Assembly (NCBI RefSeq): GCF_018919395.1
Contig: NZ_JAHLME010000002.1
Span: 186,001 to 250,000 of the forward strand
DNA length: 64,000 bases
DNA from: Geomonas azotofigens
GTDB taxonomy: Bacteria; Desulfobacterota; Desulfuromonadia; Geobacterales; Geobacteraceae
Direction: 5' to 3'
The notes beneath the pieces are model-generated. The model saw only the letters and a list, made by a program, of their open reading frames with translations. It did not search any database and was not told where the DNA came from. Positions 23,825-32,059 of the stretch are shown one piece after another. Both the position numbers and the translations under genes were made by a program. Every line of letters starts with the position of its first letter. The stretch's first letter is position 1.

Positions 23825-25399
23825 TCAGGAAAGGGAGAAGGGGATGGGCGCCGCGTTGTGGGAGCTGCCGGGCTCGGTGTGGGGGGGATCGGTGTGGGGG
23901 ACGCCGGGATCGGTGTGGGGGACGCCGGGGTCGGTGTGGGGGCCGTTGGGGTCGATGCCGTGGCGACGCATGGACGCGTAAAGGGTGGGCCTGCTTACCC
24001 CGAGCACGCGTGCGGCACGGGTGACGCAGTAGCCGGTTTGCTCAAGAACATCGATGATCTGTTCGCGGCTGTCAGCCAGTGCGTAGGGCTGCTTGTTGCG
24101 CACGAAGGGGGCGACCCTCGCCAGCTCCAAATCCTCGGGCTCGATCGCCTTGCCGCTGGCCATCACCAGTGCACGCCGCACCTTGTTGATAAGCTCCCTC
24201 ACGTTGCCGGGCCAGTCGTAGGCGCTGATTGCGGCAAGCGCCGCGGGAGAGAAGCCTTGCAGTCCGCTTTGTTCCATGGCGCCGAAACGCTGGAAGAAGT
24301 ACTTGGCCAGAAGGATGATGTCGTCTCCGCGCTCGCGCAAGGGGGGGAGCGTTATGCTGATCGTGTTCAGACGGTAATAGAGGTCGCGTCGAAAGGTACC
24401 CTGGTCCACCATGGCGGCCAGGTTGCAGTTGGTCGCTGCGATGATGCGGACGTCCACGTGGGTGCCGCGCTTACCCCCGACACGCTCCACGGTGTGGTCT
24501 TCGAGAAAGCGCAAAAGCTTGGCCTGGAGCGGCGCGGGGAGTTCGCCGATCTCGTCCAGGAATATGGTGCCCCGGTCGGCCAACTCGAAGCGTCCCGCCT
24601 TCCTCGCGTAGGCGCCGGTGAAGGCTCCTTTTTCGTAACCGAACAGCTCGCTCTCCAGCAACTGTTCGGGGATGGCCGCGCAGTTCACCACTACCATCAA
24701 CTGGTCCCGGCGCTGACTCCTTTCGTGAATGGCCTGGGCGGTAAGTTCCTTGCCGGTGCCGCTTTCCCCGAGGATCAGGATGTTCATGTCGGTGCAGGCG
24801 GCCTTGCGTATGGTGGCAAAGACTTCCCGCAGGGCCGGGGCGGTCCCGACGAATTCGTCGTTGCCGCAACCGGGGGATGCCCCGATGATGCTCTGGTCAA
24901 CGGTGGTTAGCAGGCGCAGCAGAAGTCCCCCGTCGCAGCGGGAAAGTCTGCTCTCCAGTCGGGCCAGGAACGTGGCATGCAGGTGGCGCTCCAGGTATCC
25001 GCTATCCATGACGTCCAGAGGAGTACGGCAGGCGCCGCACAGGGTGCGATCGTTCTGCAACTCCCCGCCGCAGTACGGGCAGCTGCCGTTTACCGGGGTC
25101 TGCTTCCTGAGAAAGGACCAGATCGCGTCATACGCCTGCTTTTCAGGGAAATAGAGCCTGAACACCGTGCTCTTGTGCGAACTGCGCAACGGGTGCGCGG
25201 GGAGCTCCACCCGGGTGTGGGGGGGGAGGTTGATGTTGAGGGTGCATCCCTCCTCCGAGATGGGCCCCATGCCGCTCACCATGGCGCTGCTCAGGCTGAG
25301 CTCGTTCACAACGACCGCCTCTTCCACGCGGCGCTTGCCTGAAAAATAGACGGCACGGCCGCTCAAGCGGGTCTTGATGCGTATGTCCATGCGCGGCAT
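23825..25399 (-). CDS. PilZ-like/zinc-ribbon/sigma-54 activator (AAA+, Fis HTH)
   Basis: A 524-aa regulator. Residues 1-105 look like a PilZ domain: an R-x3-R start ('RIKTR'), then 'NELSLSSA' at the usual D/N-x-S-x2-G place and a beta-rich body, suggesting c-di-GMP input. A four-cysteine ribbon ('CPYCGG', 'CGAC') follows at about 110-135. The AAA+ domain has Walker A 'GESGTGKE', the sigma-54 loop 'GAFTGA' and an R-finger region, and 'VTRAARVLGVSRPTLY' is a Fis-type HTH. The tail carries the repeat 'PHTDPGVPHTDPGVPHTDP' and is probably disordered. There is no phosphoreceiver domain. The gene sits between the fapF-like and amyloid-subunit genes, directly upstream of a -24/-12 promoter it is likely to drive. 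GGAGAA precedes the ATG. Confidence 0.85.
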   Translation of the reverse strand: MPRMDIRIKTRLSGRAVYFSGKRRVEEAVVVNELSLSSAMVSGMGPISEEGCTLNINLPPHTRVELPAHPLRSSHKSTVFRLYFPEKQAYDAIWSFLRKQTPVNGSCPYCGGELQNDRTLCGACRTPLDVMDSGYLERHLHATFLARLESRLSRCDGGLLLRLLTTVDQSIIGASPGCGNDEFVGTAPALREVFATIRKAACTDMNILILGESGTGKELTAQAIHERSQRRDQLMVVVNCAAIPEQLLESELFGYEKGAFTGAYARKAGRFELADRGTIFLDEIGELPAPLQAKLLRFLEDHTVERVGGKRGTHVDVRIIAATNCNLAAMVDQGTFRRDLYYRLNTISITLPPLRERGDDIILLAKYFFQRFGAMEQSGLQGFSPAALAAISAYDWPGNVRELINKVRRALVMASGKAIEPEDLELARVAPFVRNKQPYALADSREQIIDVLEQTGYCVTRAARVLGVSRPTLYASMRRHGIDPNGPHTDPGVPHTDPGVPHTDPPHTEPGSSHNAAPIPFSLS

Positions 25400-25504
25400 T
25401 ACTGTTTCTCCTGTTTCCCGGCTGGCGTGTCGGCCATCTCGCCGCCTTCGCTCGCCTCCGCCTCTGCCGCGACAGCCGGCGATCCCCCCCGCGCTGTCCC
25501 ACGG

Positions 25505-26566
25505 TCAGAGGTTGAAGGGTACCTTTACGGTCAGTTGCACGTCGGGCGCCGCCTGGGTGAGTCCCGCGCCCAGGGAGAACACGTAGCTCATCCTGTCGCT
25601 CGCCCGGTAGGAAAAGCCGATGAGCAGAGTCCCCAACTGGGTTACCATGGTCCCGGGAAGGTAGCTCTCGTTGCGCTTCACCCGGCCGACGATGCTGTGA
25701 TCGTAGCCGAGGCTGATCGAGGTCTTGTCGTTGAGGGCGAAACCCAGGCCGAAATTGGCGTCCACGATATCCCCGGGATCGACGTCGCCGACGCCGGGGA
25801 TGCTGCGGGGAATGTTGGCCATGTAGCTCACGCTGCCGAAGAAGACGGCCGGATCGGAGGGAACGATGAGGGTAAGTCCGGGCTGGATGCCCCAAAAGCC
25901 CGAACCGGTCGGGAGCCGGGTGTAAAAGCCGGTGGCCTGGTCCACCGGCATTTCGAAGGGGTCCTTGCCCGTGTTCGACTTCACCCGCAACCCGAGCAGC
26001 CAGTAGGACGGTCCGGTGCGGTTCAGCTGGTAGCGCAGGCCGAATTCAATGTCCCCGAGATCGTTGCCGTCGGCCGTGAAAACGCTCGTGACGTTTTGTC
26101 CGCCGGTGCCGGCCGAGTCGGTCGAGGTGGACTCGGTCCGATAGACGTAAGGGATCTTGACCTCCCCCTCCAGCCTGCTGGTAAGCCCGTAGCGCAGCCC
26201 CAGCGCTCCGACGAGGGTGTTGCTTTCAACGTTCTTGATGTTGATGAGGCCGACCGTGATGGAAGGGATTATGGTATAGCCGACCACCGAGACGAGGTTG
26301 GTCGAAGAGTGGGAGTACTGGAAGGAGGGCTCGAAGACGAGCTGGCCGCGCGGAGTGAGCGCCCCCCCCTGTTCGAAAAGCGCGGCGCCGTCCACGGCCG
26401 GCTTCTCGTCCTGAGGCTTGACCCCGACAGGTTGGGCTGGAAGCTGGCTCCCCGCGCCCTTCCCCTCCGGTGCGGCGCGCTGTTCCTCGCTCATTGCCTC
26501 GGTAGAGGTTGACAGCAGCACTGCGAAAGCAATCAGTAATGACAGAGATCTCACTAGTCGACTCAT
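25505..26566 (-). CDS. fapF: FapF-like outer-membrane amyloid export porin
   Basis: A 353-aa protein with signal peptide, then a short polar/proline-rich linker (about 25-60), then a beta-barrel. The segment 'ALTPRGQLVFEPSFQYSHSS' followed by 'VVGYTIIPSITVGLI' and 'LGLRYGLTSRLEGEVKIPYV' is highly characteristic of FapF, the pore that secretes Fap subunits. The C terminus ends in F-x-L ('KVPFNL'), as for outer-membrane barrels. Compared with Pseudomonas FapF the N-terminal coiled-coil/plug region is short. It is first in the locus; the regulator follows after 105 bp. The 442-bp upstream region contains TTTACACT boxes. Confidence 0.85.
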   Translation of the reverse strand: MSRLVRSLSLLIAFAVLLSTSTEAMSEEQRAAPEGKGAGSQLPAQPVGVKPQDEKPAVDGAALFEQGGALTPRGQLVFEPSFQYSHSSTNLVSVVGYTIIPSITVGLINIKNVESNTLVGALGLRYGLTSRLEGEVKIPYVYRTESTSTDSAGTGGQNVTSVFTADGNDLGDIEFGLRYQLNRTGPSYWLLGLRVKSNTGKDPFEMPVDQATGFYTRLPTGSGFWGIQPGLTLIVPSDPAVFFGSVSYMANIPRSIPGVGDVDPGDIVDANFGLGFALNDKTSISLGYDHSIVGRVKRNESYLPGTMVTQLGTLLIGFSYRASDRMSYVFSLGAGLTQAAPDVQLTVKVPFNL

Positions 26567-26659
26567 AGCATTCCTTTCCTTTGCACAAGTGACCGTCTGC
26601 GAGATATATTTCCATTAATTTATTATATGTCAAGGCACACTGACACATAAAATTCACAC

Positions 26660-26696
26660 TTTACACTTAGTGTAAAGACAGTGTAAATGTGTAAAA
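26660..26696 (-). promoter_or_regulatory. TTTACACT palindrome and direct repeats upstream of the fapF-like gene
   Basis: TTTACACTTAGTGTAAA forms an inverted repeat at 26660-26676, followed by AGTGTAAA (26680-26687) and TGTGTAAAA (26688-26696). The cluster lies 95-130 bp upstream of the fapF-like start in an AT-rich stretch (26590-26780). I could not find a convincing -24/-12 promoter here. A TTGACA occurs at about 26627-26632 on the minus strand, with only a poor -10. The rest of 26567-27008 holds a terminator (26913-26946) and nothing else I can support. Confidence 0.5.
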
Positions 26697-26912
26697 TAGT
26701 AACAGAGACAACAGTAGACACTTCTCTTTCGATGCGAAAAAGCAATCCTGTATGTTAAGTTTTATTGCTTAACATTTTCTTTTTTATCCACCGCCTGTAT
26801 CGTGTCGTCGTGGCGCGAGGTTGGTGGCGTGCGCACAATGCCAGAGGACCGGCACGGGATCCCCCAACGGGGAGCGGGGACGCGCGCAGGCATCCTTTCG
26901 GACGCGGCGCAC

Positions 26913-26946
26913 AAAAAAATCCCGGCGGCCACGCAGGCCGACGGGA
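26913..26946 (-). terminator. Terminator of the TPR gene
   Basis: A stem of about 12 bp (ATCCCGGCGGCC at 26919-26930 with GGCCGACGGGAT at 26936-26947, one mismatch) is followed on the minus strand by seven T (A run at 26913-26919). It lies about 60 bp after the TPR stop codon. Confidence 0.75.
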
Positions 26947-27008
26947 TAAGGGTTTTTTCCGGGAGAAGCGTTACCGGCAATCTCCCGTGTGAAAAAGCGG
27001 CGCCTTCG

Positions 27009-27800
27009 TTACTTCATCTCCTCCTTGAGCCCCTCGATGACCGCCTTGACCTCCGCGATCATCTCCCTTGCCTGCGGCGAGTGTTCCCGCTTCAGGTAGT
27101 TCTCGAAGTGCTTGATGGCGTCCGCGGTGCGGTCCTGGTCGATGCAGATGTTGCCCAGGGTCAGGTAGCTCATGGTGAATTCCGGGTCGAGGCGGATCGC
27201 CTCCAGCGTCTCGCGCTCGGCCGCCTCCAGGTCGTCCATGTCGTAGTAGAGCTCGCCCAGGTTGAAACGGGCGGTGGCGTCGGTGGGGTCGATCTCGATT
27301 CCCTTGTGGTAGGCCGCGATCGCCTTCTCGTTTTCGCCCAGGCCGTAGTAGAGGTCCCCCATGGCGTTCAAGGCGAAGACGTTGCCCGGATCGAGCTCCA
27401 GCGCCCTCTCGAAGGCCTTCAGCGCGTCGTCGGCACGCTCCATGGCGTTGTAGACGAGCCCCATGCTGACGTAGCCGTCGCAATCCTTGGGCTGCAGCTC
27501 GGTCACCTTGCGGTAGCAGGCCAGGGCGTCCTTGTGCTTGCCCGACTCGAAGTAGACGTCGCCCAGCGCGGTCAGGCCGTCCAGGTCCTCCGGCGCCAGC
27601 TCCAGCCCCTTCTTGAGCGCGGCGATGGCGTCATCGACGTGCCCGGCTTCGGAGTACGCCTCGCCGAGGTAGAAGTACCCCTCCGCGTTCTGGGGCTCCA
27701 GCGCGATGCAACCCTTGAATGCCTCGATGGCCTGGGCGTATTCGCCGGACTCCATCTGCGCTATGCCGTTTGCCAGCTTTTCATCAAAAGTTGTTGCCAT
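27009..27800 (-). CDS. Tetratricopeptide repeat protein (seven TPRs)
   Basis: The 263-aa protein consists almost entirely of seven consecutive 34-residue TPRs (about residues 10-245), with typical signatures such as 'AEGYFYLGEAYSEAGHVDDA' and 'ALNAMGDLYYGLGENEKA'. No signal peptide is present, so it is a cytoplasmic scaffold; partner unknown. Three in-frame ATGs occur at 27818, 27806 and 27800. The AGGAGG lies inside the first candidate's codons and has 8-nt spacing to 27800, which I choose. It is divergent from ptsP and has its own terminator. Confidence 0.85.
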   Translation of the reverse strand: MATTFDEKLANGIAQMESGEYAQAIEAFKGCIALEPQNAEGYFYLGEAYSEAGHVDDAIAALKKGLELAPEDLDGLTALGDVYFESGKHKDALACYRKVTELQPKDCDGYVSMGLVYNAMERADDALKAFERALELDPGNVFALNAMGDLYYGLGENEKAIAAYHKGIEIDPTDATARFNLGELYYDMDDLEAAERETLEAIRLDPEFTMSYLTLGNICIDQDRTADAIKHFENYLKREHSPQAREMIAEVKAVIEGLKEEMK

Positions 27801-27962
27801 TGCCATTGCCTCCTCCACGACTCCAATCGGATTTCATTGGCGCACACTATAACAGAGAAGCCACCCCTTTGCCAACTTAAGACCGACTAAAAATGCATTA
27901 AAAGCTTTCACATATCATTTTTCTCATCTATACTGCGGCAATCACACGCAAAGGGGATGGCA

Positions 27963-30305
27963 ATGCCAGAGGAGGCTGGTGAGCAACTGGGACTGAGGAC
28001 GTTGGAGGACATCAGCGCGCTGATTCTCCAATCCCACGATCTGCAGGAGACTCTGGACAACATCGTTAACCTGGTGGCTAAGAGGATGTCCTCTGACGTC
28101 TGCTCCATCTACCTCCTGGAGGAGGATGGCGAGACGCTGAGGCTGCACGCGACCCGTGGTCTTTCCAGGCTCTCGGTCGGCATCACCATGAAGATCTCGG
28201 AGGGGCTCACCGGCCTCGTCCTTGAGCAGCGCGGCGTGGTCGCCACCGACAACGCCCCCCGGCACCCCCGCTACAAGTACTTCAGGAAGACCAAGGAGGA
28301 GAAGGTCCTTTCCTTCCTCGGTGTCCCCTTCTTCGAGCGCGACACCCCCATGGGGGTCCTGGTCATCCAGAACCGCGAGGCCAGGACCTTCACCCCCCAG
28401 GAGATCAGCGCCGTCTCCACCATCGCCTGGCAGATCTCCAGCATCGTCTCCAACGCCAAACTGCTCGACTCCGTGCGCAAGAAGGAGGAGGAGCGCGCCT
28501 TCTACGCCGCCGAGGTGGACCGCCTCAAGAAAAGCGGCGTCCTCAAGGAGGGAGGCCGCCCGTCGCGCAAGTCCCCCTCCGCAGCCGCCCTGACCGGCAT
28601 CGGCATCTCCCCCGGCTTCGCCCTGGGCAAGGTCTCCATCCTGCACCACAGGGGCGCCAGCGAGGAGGCTGTGCTGGAGCGGGCCCGGCCGCGCGCGGAA
28701 GAGCTCAACATGTTTCAGCAGGCCCTGGAGAAGGCCCGCATCCACACCATCTACATGGAAAAGAGGATGGGGGAGCTCCTCTCCGAGGCGGACGCGTCCA
28801 TCTTCCACAGCCACCTGATGATCCTCGAGGACCGCGGTTTCATCGCCAAGATCACCGCCCTCATCGAGGAGGGACTCGGCGCGCACCGCGCGGTGAACCA
28901 GGTGGTGGAGGCCTACGTCTCCGCCTTCGCCAGGATGGAGGACCCTTACCTGCGCGAGCGCTCCGCCGACATGGAGGACATCGGCCGCAGGATCTGCGAC
29001 GCCCTGAACGGCCACAGCAAGCACCGCGAGCGCCTGCGCGACGAGCGCATCATCGTGGCGCGCGAACTGCTCCCCTCCGACCTCGCCATCATGGACCACG
29101 GCAAGGTGATCGGCATCGCCACCGAGAAGGGAAACCAGAACGCCCACTCCGCCATCATGGCGCGCGCCCTCGGCATCCCCGCCGTCTTCGGCGTGGAGGG
29201 GCTCTTGCAGCGGGTCGGCGTCAGGAGCGAGGTGGTGGTCGACGGCAACTCCGGCTGCGTCTACATAAACCCGGACCAGGGCGTCAAACAGGAGTACGTG
29301 CGGCTGCAGGGGGAGTTCGACCAGAAGCAGCGCGCCCTGGAGGAGATCCGCGACCTCCCCGCCCGCACCCCCGACGGCTGCACCATCACCCTCCTGGCCA
29401 ACATCGGCCTTTTAAGCGACCTGAAGGTGGCCCACCTGCACGGGGCCGAGGGGGTCGGCCTGTACCGCACCGAGTTCCCCTTCATGACCCGCGCCTCGCT
29501 CCCGACGCGCCAGGTGCAGGCGTCGGTGTACCGCAAGGTGCTGGAAGGGTTCCCCGGGCTGCCGGTGCACATACGGACCCTCGACATCGGCGGCGACAAG
29601 GGGCTATCCTACTTCCCGCACCCCAAGGAGGACAACCCGTTCCTGGGGTGGCGCTCCATGCGCCTGTCGCTGGACCGGGAGGACATCCTGAGGGAGCAGC
29701 TGGCCGCCATACTGATCGCCTCCACGTCGGGGAAGTGCAACGTGATGTTCCCGATGATCTCGGGAGTGGACGAGGTGCGGCGCATCAAGGCGATCCTGGA
29801 GCAGGTGAAGGACGAACTGACCCGCGAGGGGCGCGGCTTCGACGGGGAGATCGGGCTTGGGGTGATGGTGGAGTTGCCGGCGGCTGTGCTCGTGGCCGAC
29901 ATGCTGGTGAAAGAGGTGGACTACCTGAGCATCGGCACCAACGACCTCATCCAGTACACCCTCGCCTGCGACAGGAACAACCCCAGGGTGAGGAAATGGT
30001 ACGACCCGTACCATCCGGCGGTGCTCCGTTCGATCAAGAAGGTGGCGGTTGCCGCGGCGGACGCGGGGAAACCGGCGTCGCTGTGCGGCGAGATGGCGGG
30101 AGAGCCGATCAACGCGATACTGCTCATGGGGCTTGGCCTGCGCAGCTTCAGCCTGTCGGCGCCCAACATCCCCCGGGTGAAGGAGGCGGTACGTCGCATA
30201 AGCCTGCAAAAGGCGCGGGAGATCGGCGACCGGGTGCTCGGCATGGAGAGCGCCCAGGCGATACGGGAATACCTGGAAGCGACCCAGCGGGAACTGGGGC
30301 TTTAG
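27963..30305 (+). CDS. ptsP: Phosphoenolpyruvate-protein phosphotransferase with GAF domain
   Basis: This 780-aa cytoplasmic protein has an N-terminal GAF domain (about 15-165), then the Enzyme I domains: HPr-binding/N-terminal (about 205-330), swivelling phospho-His domain with 'GNQNAHSAIMARALGIPAV', and the PEP-binding barrel with 'EGVGLYRTEFPFM', 'RTLDIGGDKGLSYFP' and 'SIGTNDLIQYTLACDRNNP'. It starts the nitrogen-type PTS relay by transferring phosphate from PEP to NPr. The usual GG-x-T-S-H around the active histidine is replaced by G-N-Q-N-A-H, though the histidine is kept. AAGGGG six nt upstream supports 27963; the ATG at 27957 would abut the site. A terminator follows. Confidence 0.93.
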   Translation: MPEEAGEQLGLRTLEDISALILQSHDLQETLDNIVNLVAKRMSSDVCSIYLLEEDGETLRLHATRGLSRLSVGITMKISEGLTGLVLEQRGVVATDNAPRHPRYKYFRKTKEEKVLSFLGVPFFERDTPMGVLVIQNREARTFTPQEISAVSTIAWQISSIVSNAKLLDSVRKKEEERAFYAAEVDRLKKSGVLKEGGRPSRKSPSAAALTGIGISPGFALGKVSILHHRGASEEAVLERARPRAEELNMFQQALEKARIHTIYMEKRMGELLSEADASIFHSHLMILEDRGFIAKITALIEEGLGAHRAVNQVVEAYVSAFARMEDPYLRERSADMEDIGRRICDALNGHSKHRERLRDERIIVARELLPSDLAIMDHGKVIGIATEKGNQNAHSAIMARALGIPAVFGVEGLLQRVGVRSEVVVDGNSGCVYINPDQGVKQEYVRLQGEFDQKQRALEEIRDLPARTPDGCTITLLANIGLLSDLKVAHLHGAEGVGLYRTEFPFMTRASLPTRQVQASVYRKVLEGFPGLPVHIRTLDIGGDKGLSYFPHPKEDNPFLGWRSMRLSLDREDILREQLAAILIASTSGKCNVMFPMISGVDEVRRIKAILEQVKDELTREGRGFDGEIGLGVMVELPAAVLVADMLVKEVDYLSIGTNDLIQYTLACDRNNPRVRKWYDPYHPAVLRSIKKVAVAAADAGKPASLCGEMAGEPINAILLMGLGLRSFSLSAPNIPRVKEAVRRISLQKAREIGDRVLGMESAQAIREYLEATQRELGL

Positions 30306-30312
30306 AAAAACG

Positions 30313-30345
30313 AAGGCCGGGTCCCATGGGGAGCCCGGCCTTTTT
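30313..30345 (+). terminator. Terminator of ptsP
   Basis: AAGGCCGGG (30313-30321) pairs with CCCGGCCTT (30334-30342), followed by T residues. It lies 8 bp after the ptsP stop and just before the stop of the convergent YtxH gene, so it may serve both. Confidence 0.85.
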
Positions 30346-30348
30346 GGT

Positions 30349-30585
30349 CTATATCCAGCAGTCGCCGCCGTCGTAGTTCATCTGATCGGAGCCGTTCTTC
30401 CTGGAACGCAGCTTCGCGTTGCGCACGCACCCTTTCAGCTTGTCCATCGCCTCGTCTTTCGCTTCGCCCAGCTTCTCGCGGACCTCGCGACCGGTTTTCG
30501 GGGTAAAGAGGAGAGCGGCACCCGCGGCTACCGCGGCTCCGGCCAGGAAGGCCAGCAGAGCGGCCTGTTCGCTTTTCTTCGACAT
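30349..30585 (-). CDS. Small YtxH-domain protein
   Basis: A 78-aa protein with an N-terminal hydrophobic segment ('ALLAFLAGAAVAAGAALLF') and the YtxH hallmark 'TPKTGREVREKLGEAKDEA'. The C-terminal tail is polar with two cysteines (C53 and C76). It is shorter than the YtxH protein at 10371-10727 but has the same plan: a membrane anchor plus an amphipathic charged helix. Function unknown. Ribosome site AAAGGAG lies upstream. Confidence 0.8.
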   Translation of the reverse strand: MSKKSEQAALLAFLAGAAVAAGAALLFTPKTGREVREKLGEAKDEAMDKLKGCVRNAKLRSRKNGSDQMNYDGGDCWI

Positions 30586-30717
30586 GTCGTATGCTCCTTT
30601 TTGGTTCTGGAAGTTGTAACCGGAGAAAAATGTGCAGTCATTCTTATCACATTCCGCAGCGCAATAAAACCCCCAACAACAAATAAAGACGCTTTTCCCG
30701 TCATCCGGTTTTCTGAT

Positions 30718-30746
30718 TTGAATTGAACCGCATTAGATGCTACTAT
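30718..30746 (+). promoter_or_regulatory. Candidate sigma-70 promoter of the parvulin gene
   Basis: TTGAAT (30718-30723), a 17-bp spacer, then TACTAT (30741-30746), 31 bp upstream of the preferred ATG at 30778. Confidence 0.45.
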
Positions 30747-30777
30747 CCGTCGGTAAATAATCTCAAAGGAGATGTAC

Positions 30778-31875
30778 ATGTTTTCCTTCAAGAAATCCTC
30801 TGTGCCCGTCGCTGCAGCCCTCTTATTGGCCTTGACGCTTCCCGCAGCCGCGCAGGAACCCGTTAAGGAACCCGTTAAGGAAGCGGCCAAAGAAGCTGCC
30901 AAAGACCAGGGCAAGGACCCGCTCAAAGAGGCCGCCGAACTCGCCAAGGAGCAGCAGCTGCGCGAGCAGTCCCAGCAGTCGCAGCACCCCGCCAACATCG
31001 CGGTGCTGCGCGTCAACGGATCCGTGATCACCAAGCTGGACATGGACCGCGCCCTCAAGGTCATGCTGGCCCAAAGCCAGGTGAAGCAGCCCCTGGCGCC
31101 CGAGGCCCAGAAGGAAGCCGAGGCCGCCGTGCTGGACCAGCTCACCTCGGTTGAGCTTCTGTACCAGGAGGCGAAAAAGCTCGAAATCCCCGACCTGGAC
31201 AAGCAGATCGCCGACAAGGTGTCCGTGAACCGGGCCAAGTTCAAGACCGACCAGGAGTTCATCGAGGCGCTCAAGAGCGTCGACATGACCATGCAGGACA
31301 TGAAAGACTTCACCCGCAAGGACATCGTCATCAACAACTTCATCGAACAGCAGTTCACCGCCAAGGCGGCGGCCACCGACGCCGAAGCGAGGAAGTTCTA
31401 CGAGGATAACAAGGACGCCTACTTCAAGCAGCCCGAGGCCGTTCGCGCCAGCCACATCCTGGTGGGTGCCGACGCCAAGGCGACCCCCGAGGAGCGCAAG
31501 CGCGCCAAAGAGCGGGCCGAGGCCCTGCTCAAGCGGGTGAAGGCCGGCGAGGATTTCGCCGCCGTCGCCAAGGCCGAGTCCTCCTGCCCCTCCGCGAGCC
31601 AGGGAGGCGACCTGGGCGCCTTCGGTCGCGGGGAGATGGTTCCCGCCTTCGAGAAAGCCGCCTTCGCGTTGAAGACCGGCGAAGTGAGTGGCGTGGTCGA
31701 GTCCGAGTTCGGTTACCACATCATCAAGGTCACCGACAAGCAGGAAGCCGGCGCCGAGAAGTTCGAGAACGTGAAGGACAAGATAGCCGACTTCCTGAAA
31801 AAGCAGAAAGTGCAGCAGGAAGTGTCGAGCCTCGTCGAGCAGTTGAAGAAGACCGCGAAGATCGAGAAGAACTAG
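30778..31875 (+). CDS. Exported parvulin-type peptidyl-prolyl isomerase
   Basis: A 365-aa protein with a signal peptide (cleavage near 'LPAAAQ'), a short Lys/Glu-rich repeat ('EPVKEPVKEAAKEAAK'), a SurA-N-like helical domain (about 75-215), and a canonical rotamase domain (about 220-325) with 'RASHILVGADAKATPEE', 'CPSASQGGDLGAFGRGEMVP' and 'FGYHIIKVTDK'. It is likely to fold outer-membrane or exported proteins in the periplasm. The two tandem 'GTTAAGGAACCC' DNA units produce the repeat after the signal. AAAGGAG with 6-nt spacing favours 30778 over the ATG at 30772. Followed by a strong terminator. Confidence 0.9.
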   Translation: MFSFKKSSVPVAAALLLALTLPAAAQEPVKEPVKEAAKEAAKDQGKDPLKEAAELAKEQQLREQSQQSQHPANIAVLRVNGSVITKLDMDRALKVMLAQSQVKQPLAPEAQKEAEAAVLDQLTSVELLYQEAKKLEIPDLDKQIADKVSVNRAKFKTDQEFIEALKSVDMTMQDMKDFTRKDIVINNFIEQQFTAKAAATDAEARKFYEDNKDAYFKQPEAVRASHILVGADAKATPEERKRAKERAEALLKRVKAGEDFAAVAKAESSCPSASQGGDLGAFGRGEMVPAFEKAAFALKTGEVSGVVESEFGYHIIKVTDKQEAGAEKFENVKDKIADFLKKQKVQQEVSSLVEQLKKTAKIEKN

Positions 31876-31898
31876 TCCCGCACCTCCGTTGCTGCAAC

Positions 31899-31930
31899 AA
31901 AAAAGGGCCCGTCGATACGGGCCCTTTTTT
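31899..31930 (+). terminator. Terminator of the parvulin gene
   Basis: AAAAGGGCCCGT pairs with ACGGGCCCTTTT around a four-base loop CGAT, followed by extra T. This is a very stable intrinsic terminator. Confidence 0.9.
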
Positions 31931-32059
31931 CGTTCTGGATTTACGCCTCCATCCCCAACGGAGTCCGGAAAGCGCCTGCTACGTTGCCACGAAGTGCCCC
32001 TCGCGAACTCACGCCCCCCGTGCGATGGGGGGACAGGGGGGATTTGCCTTGGCCTTGGC

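Noticed and set aside
20416-26566. Curli (csg) system
   Set aside because: No CsgA/B repeats of the S-x5-Q-x4-N-x5-Q type and no CsgG-like lipoprotein pore; the porin and C39 protease fit Fap instead.
26567-26660. Sigma-54 promoter directly upstream of the fapF-like gene
   Set aside because: No GG-N10-GC with acceptable flanks; the closest candidates have 8-nt spacing. Only the TTTACACT boxes are reported.
26762-26980. 72-codon minus-strand frame between the fapF-like and TPR genes
   Set aside because: It overlaps the TPR terminator hairpin, has no ribosome site and no recognisable protein character.
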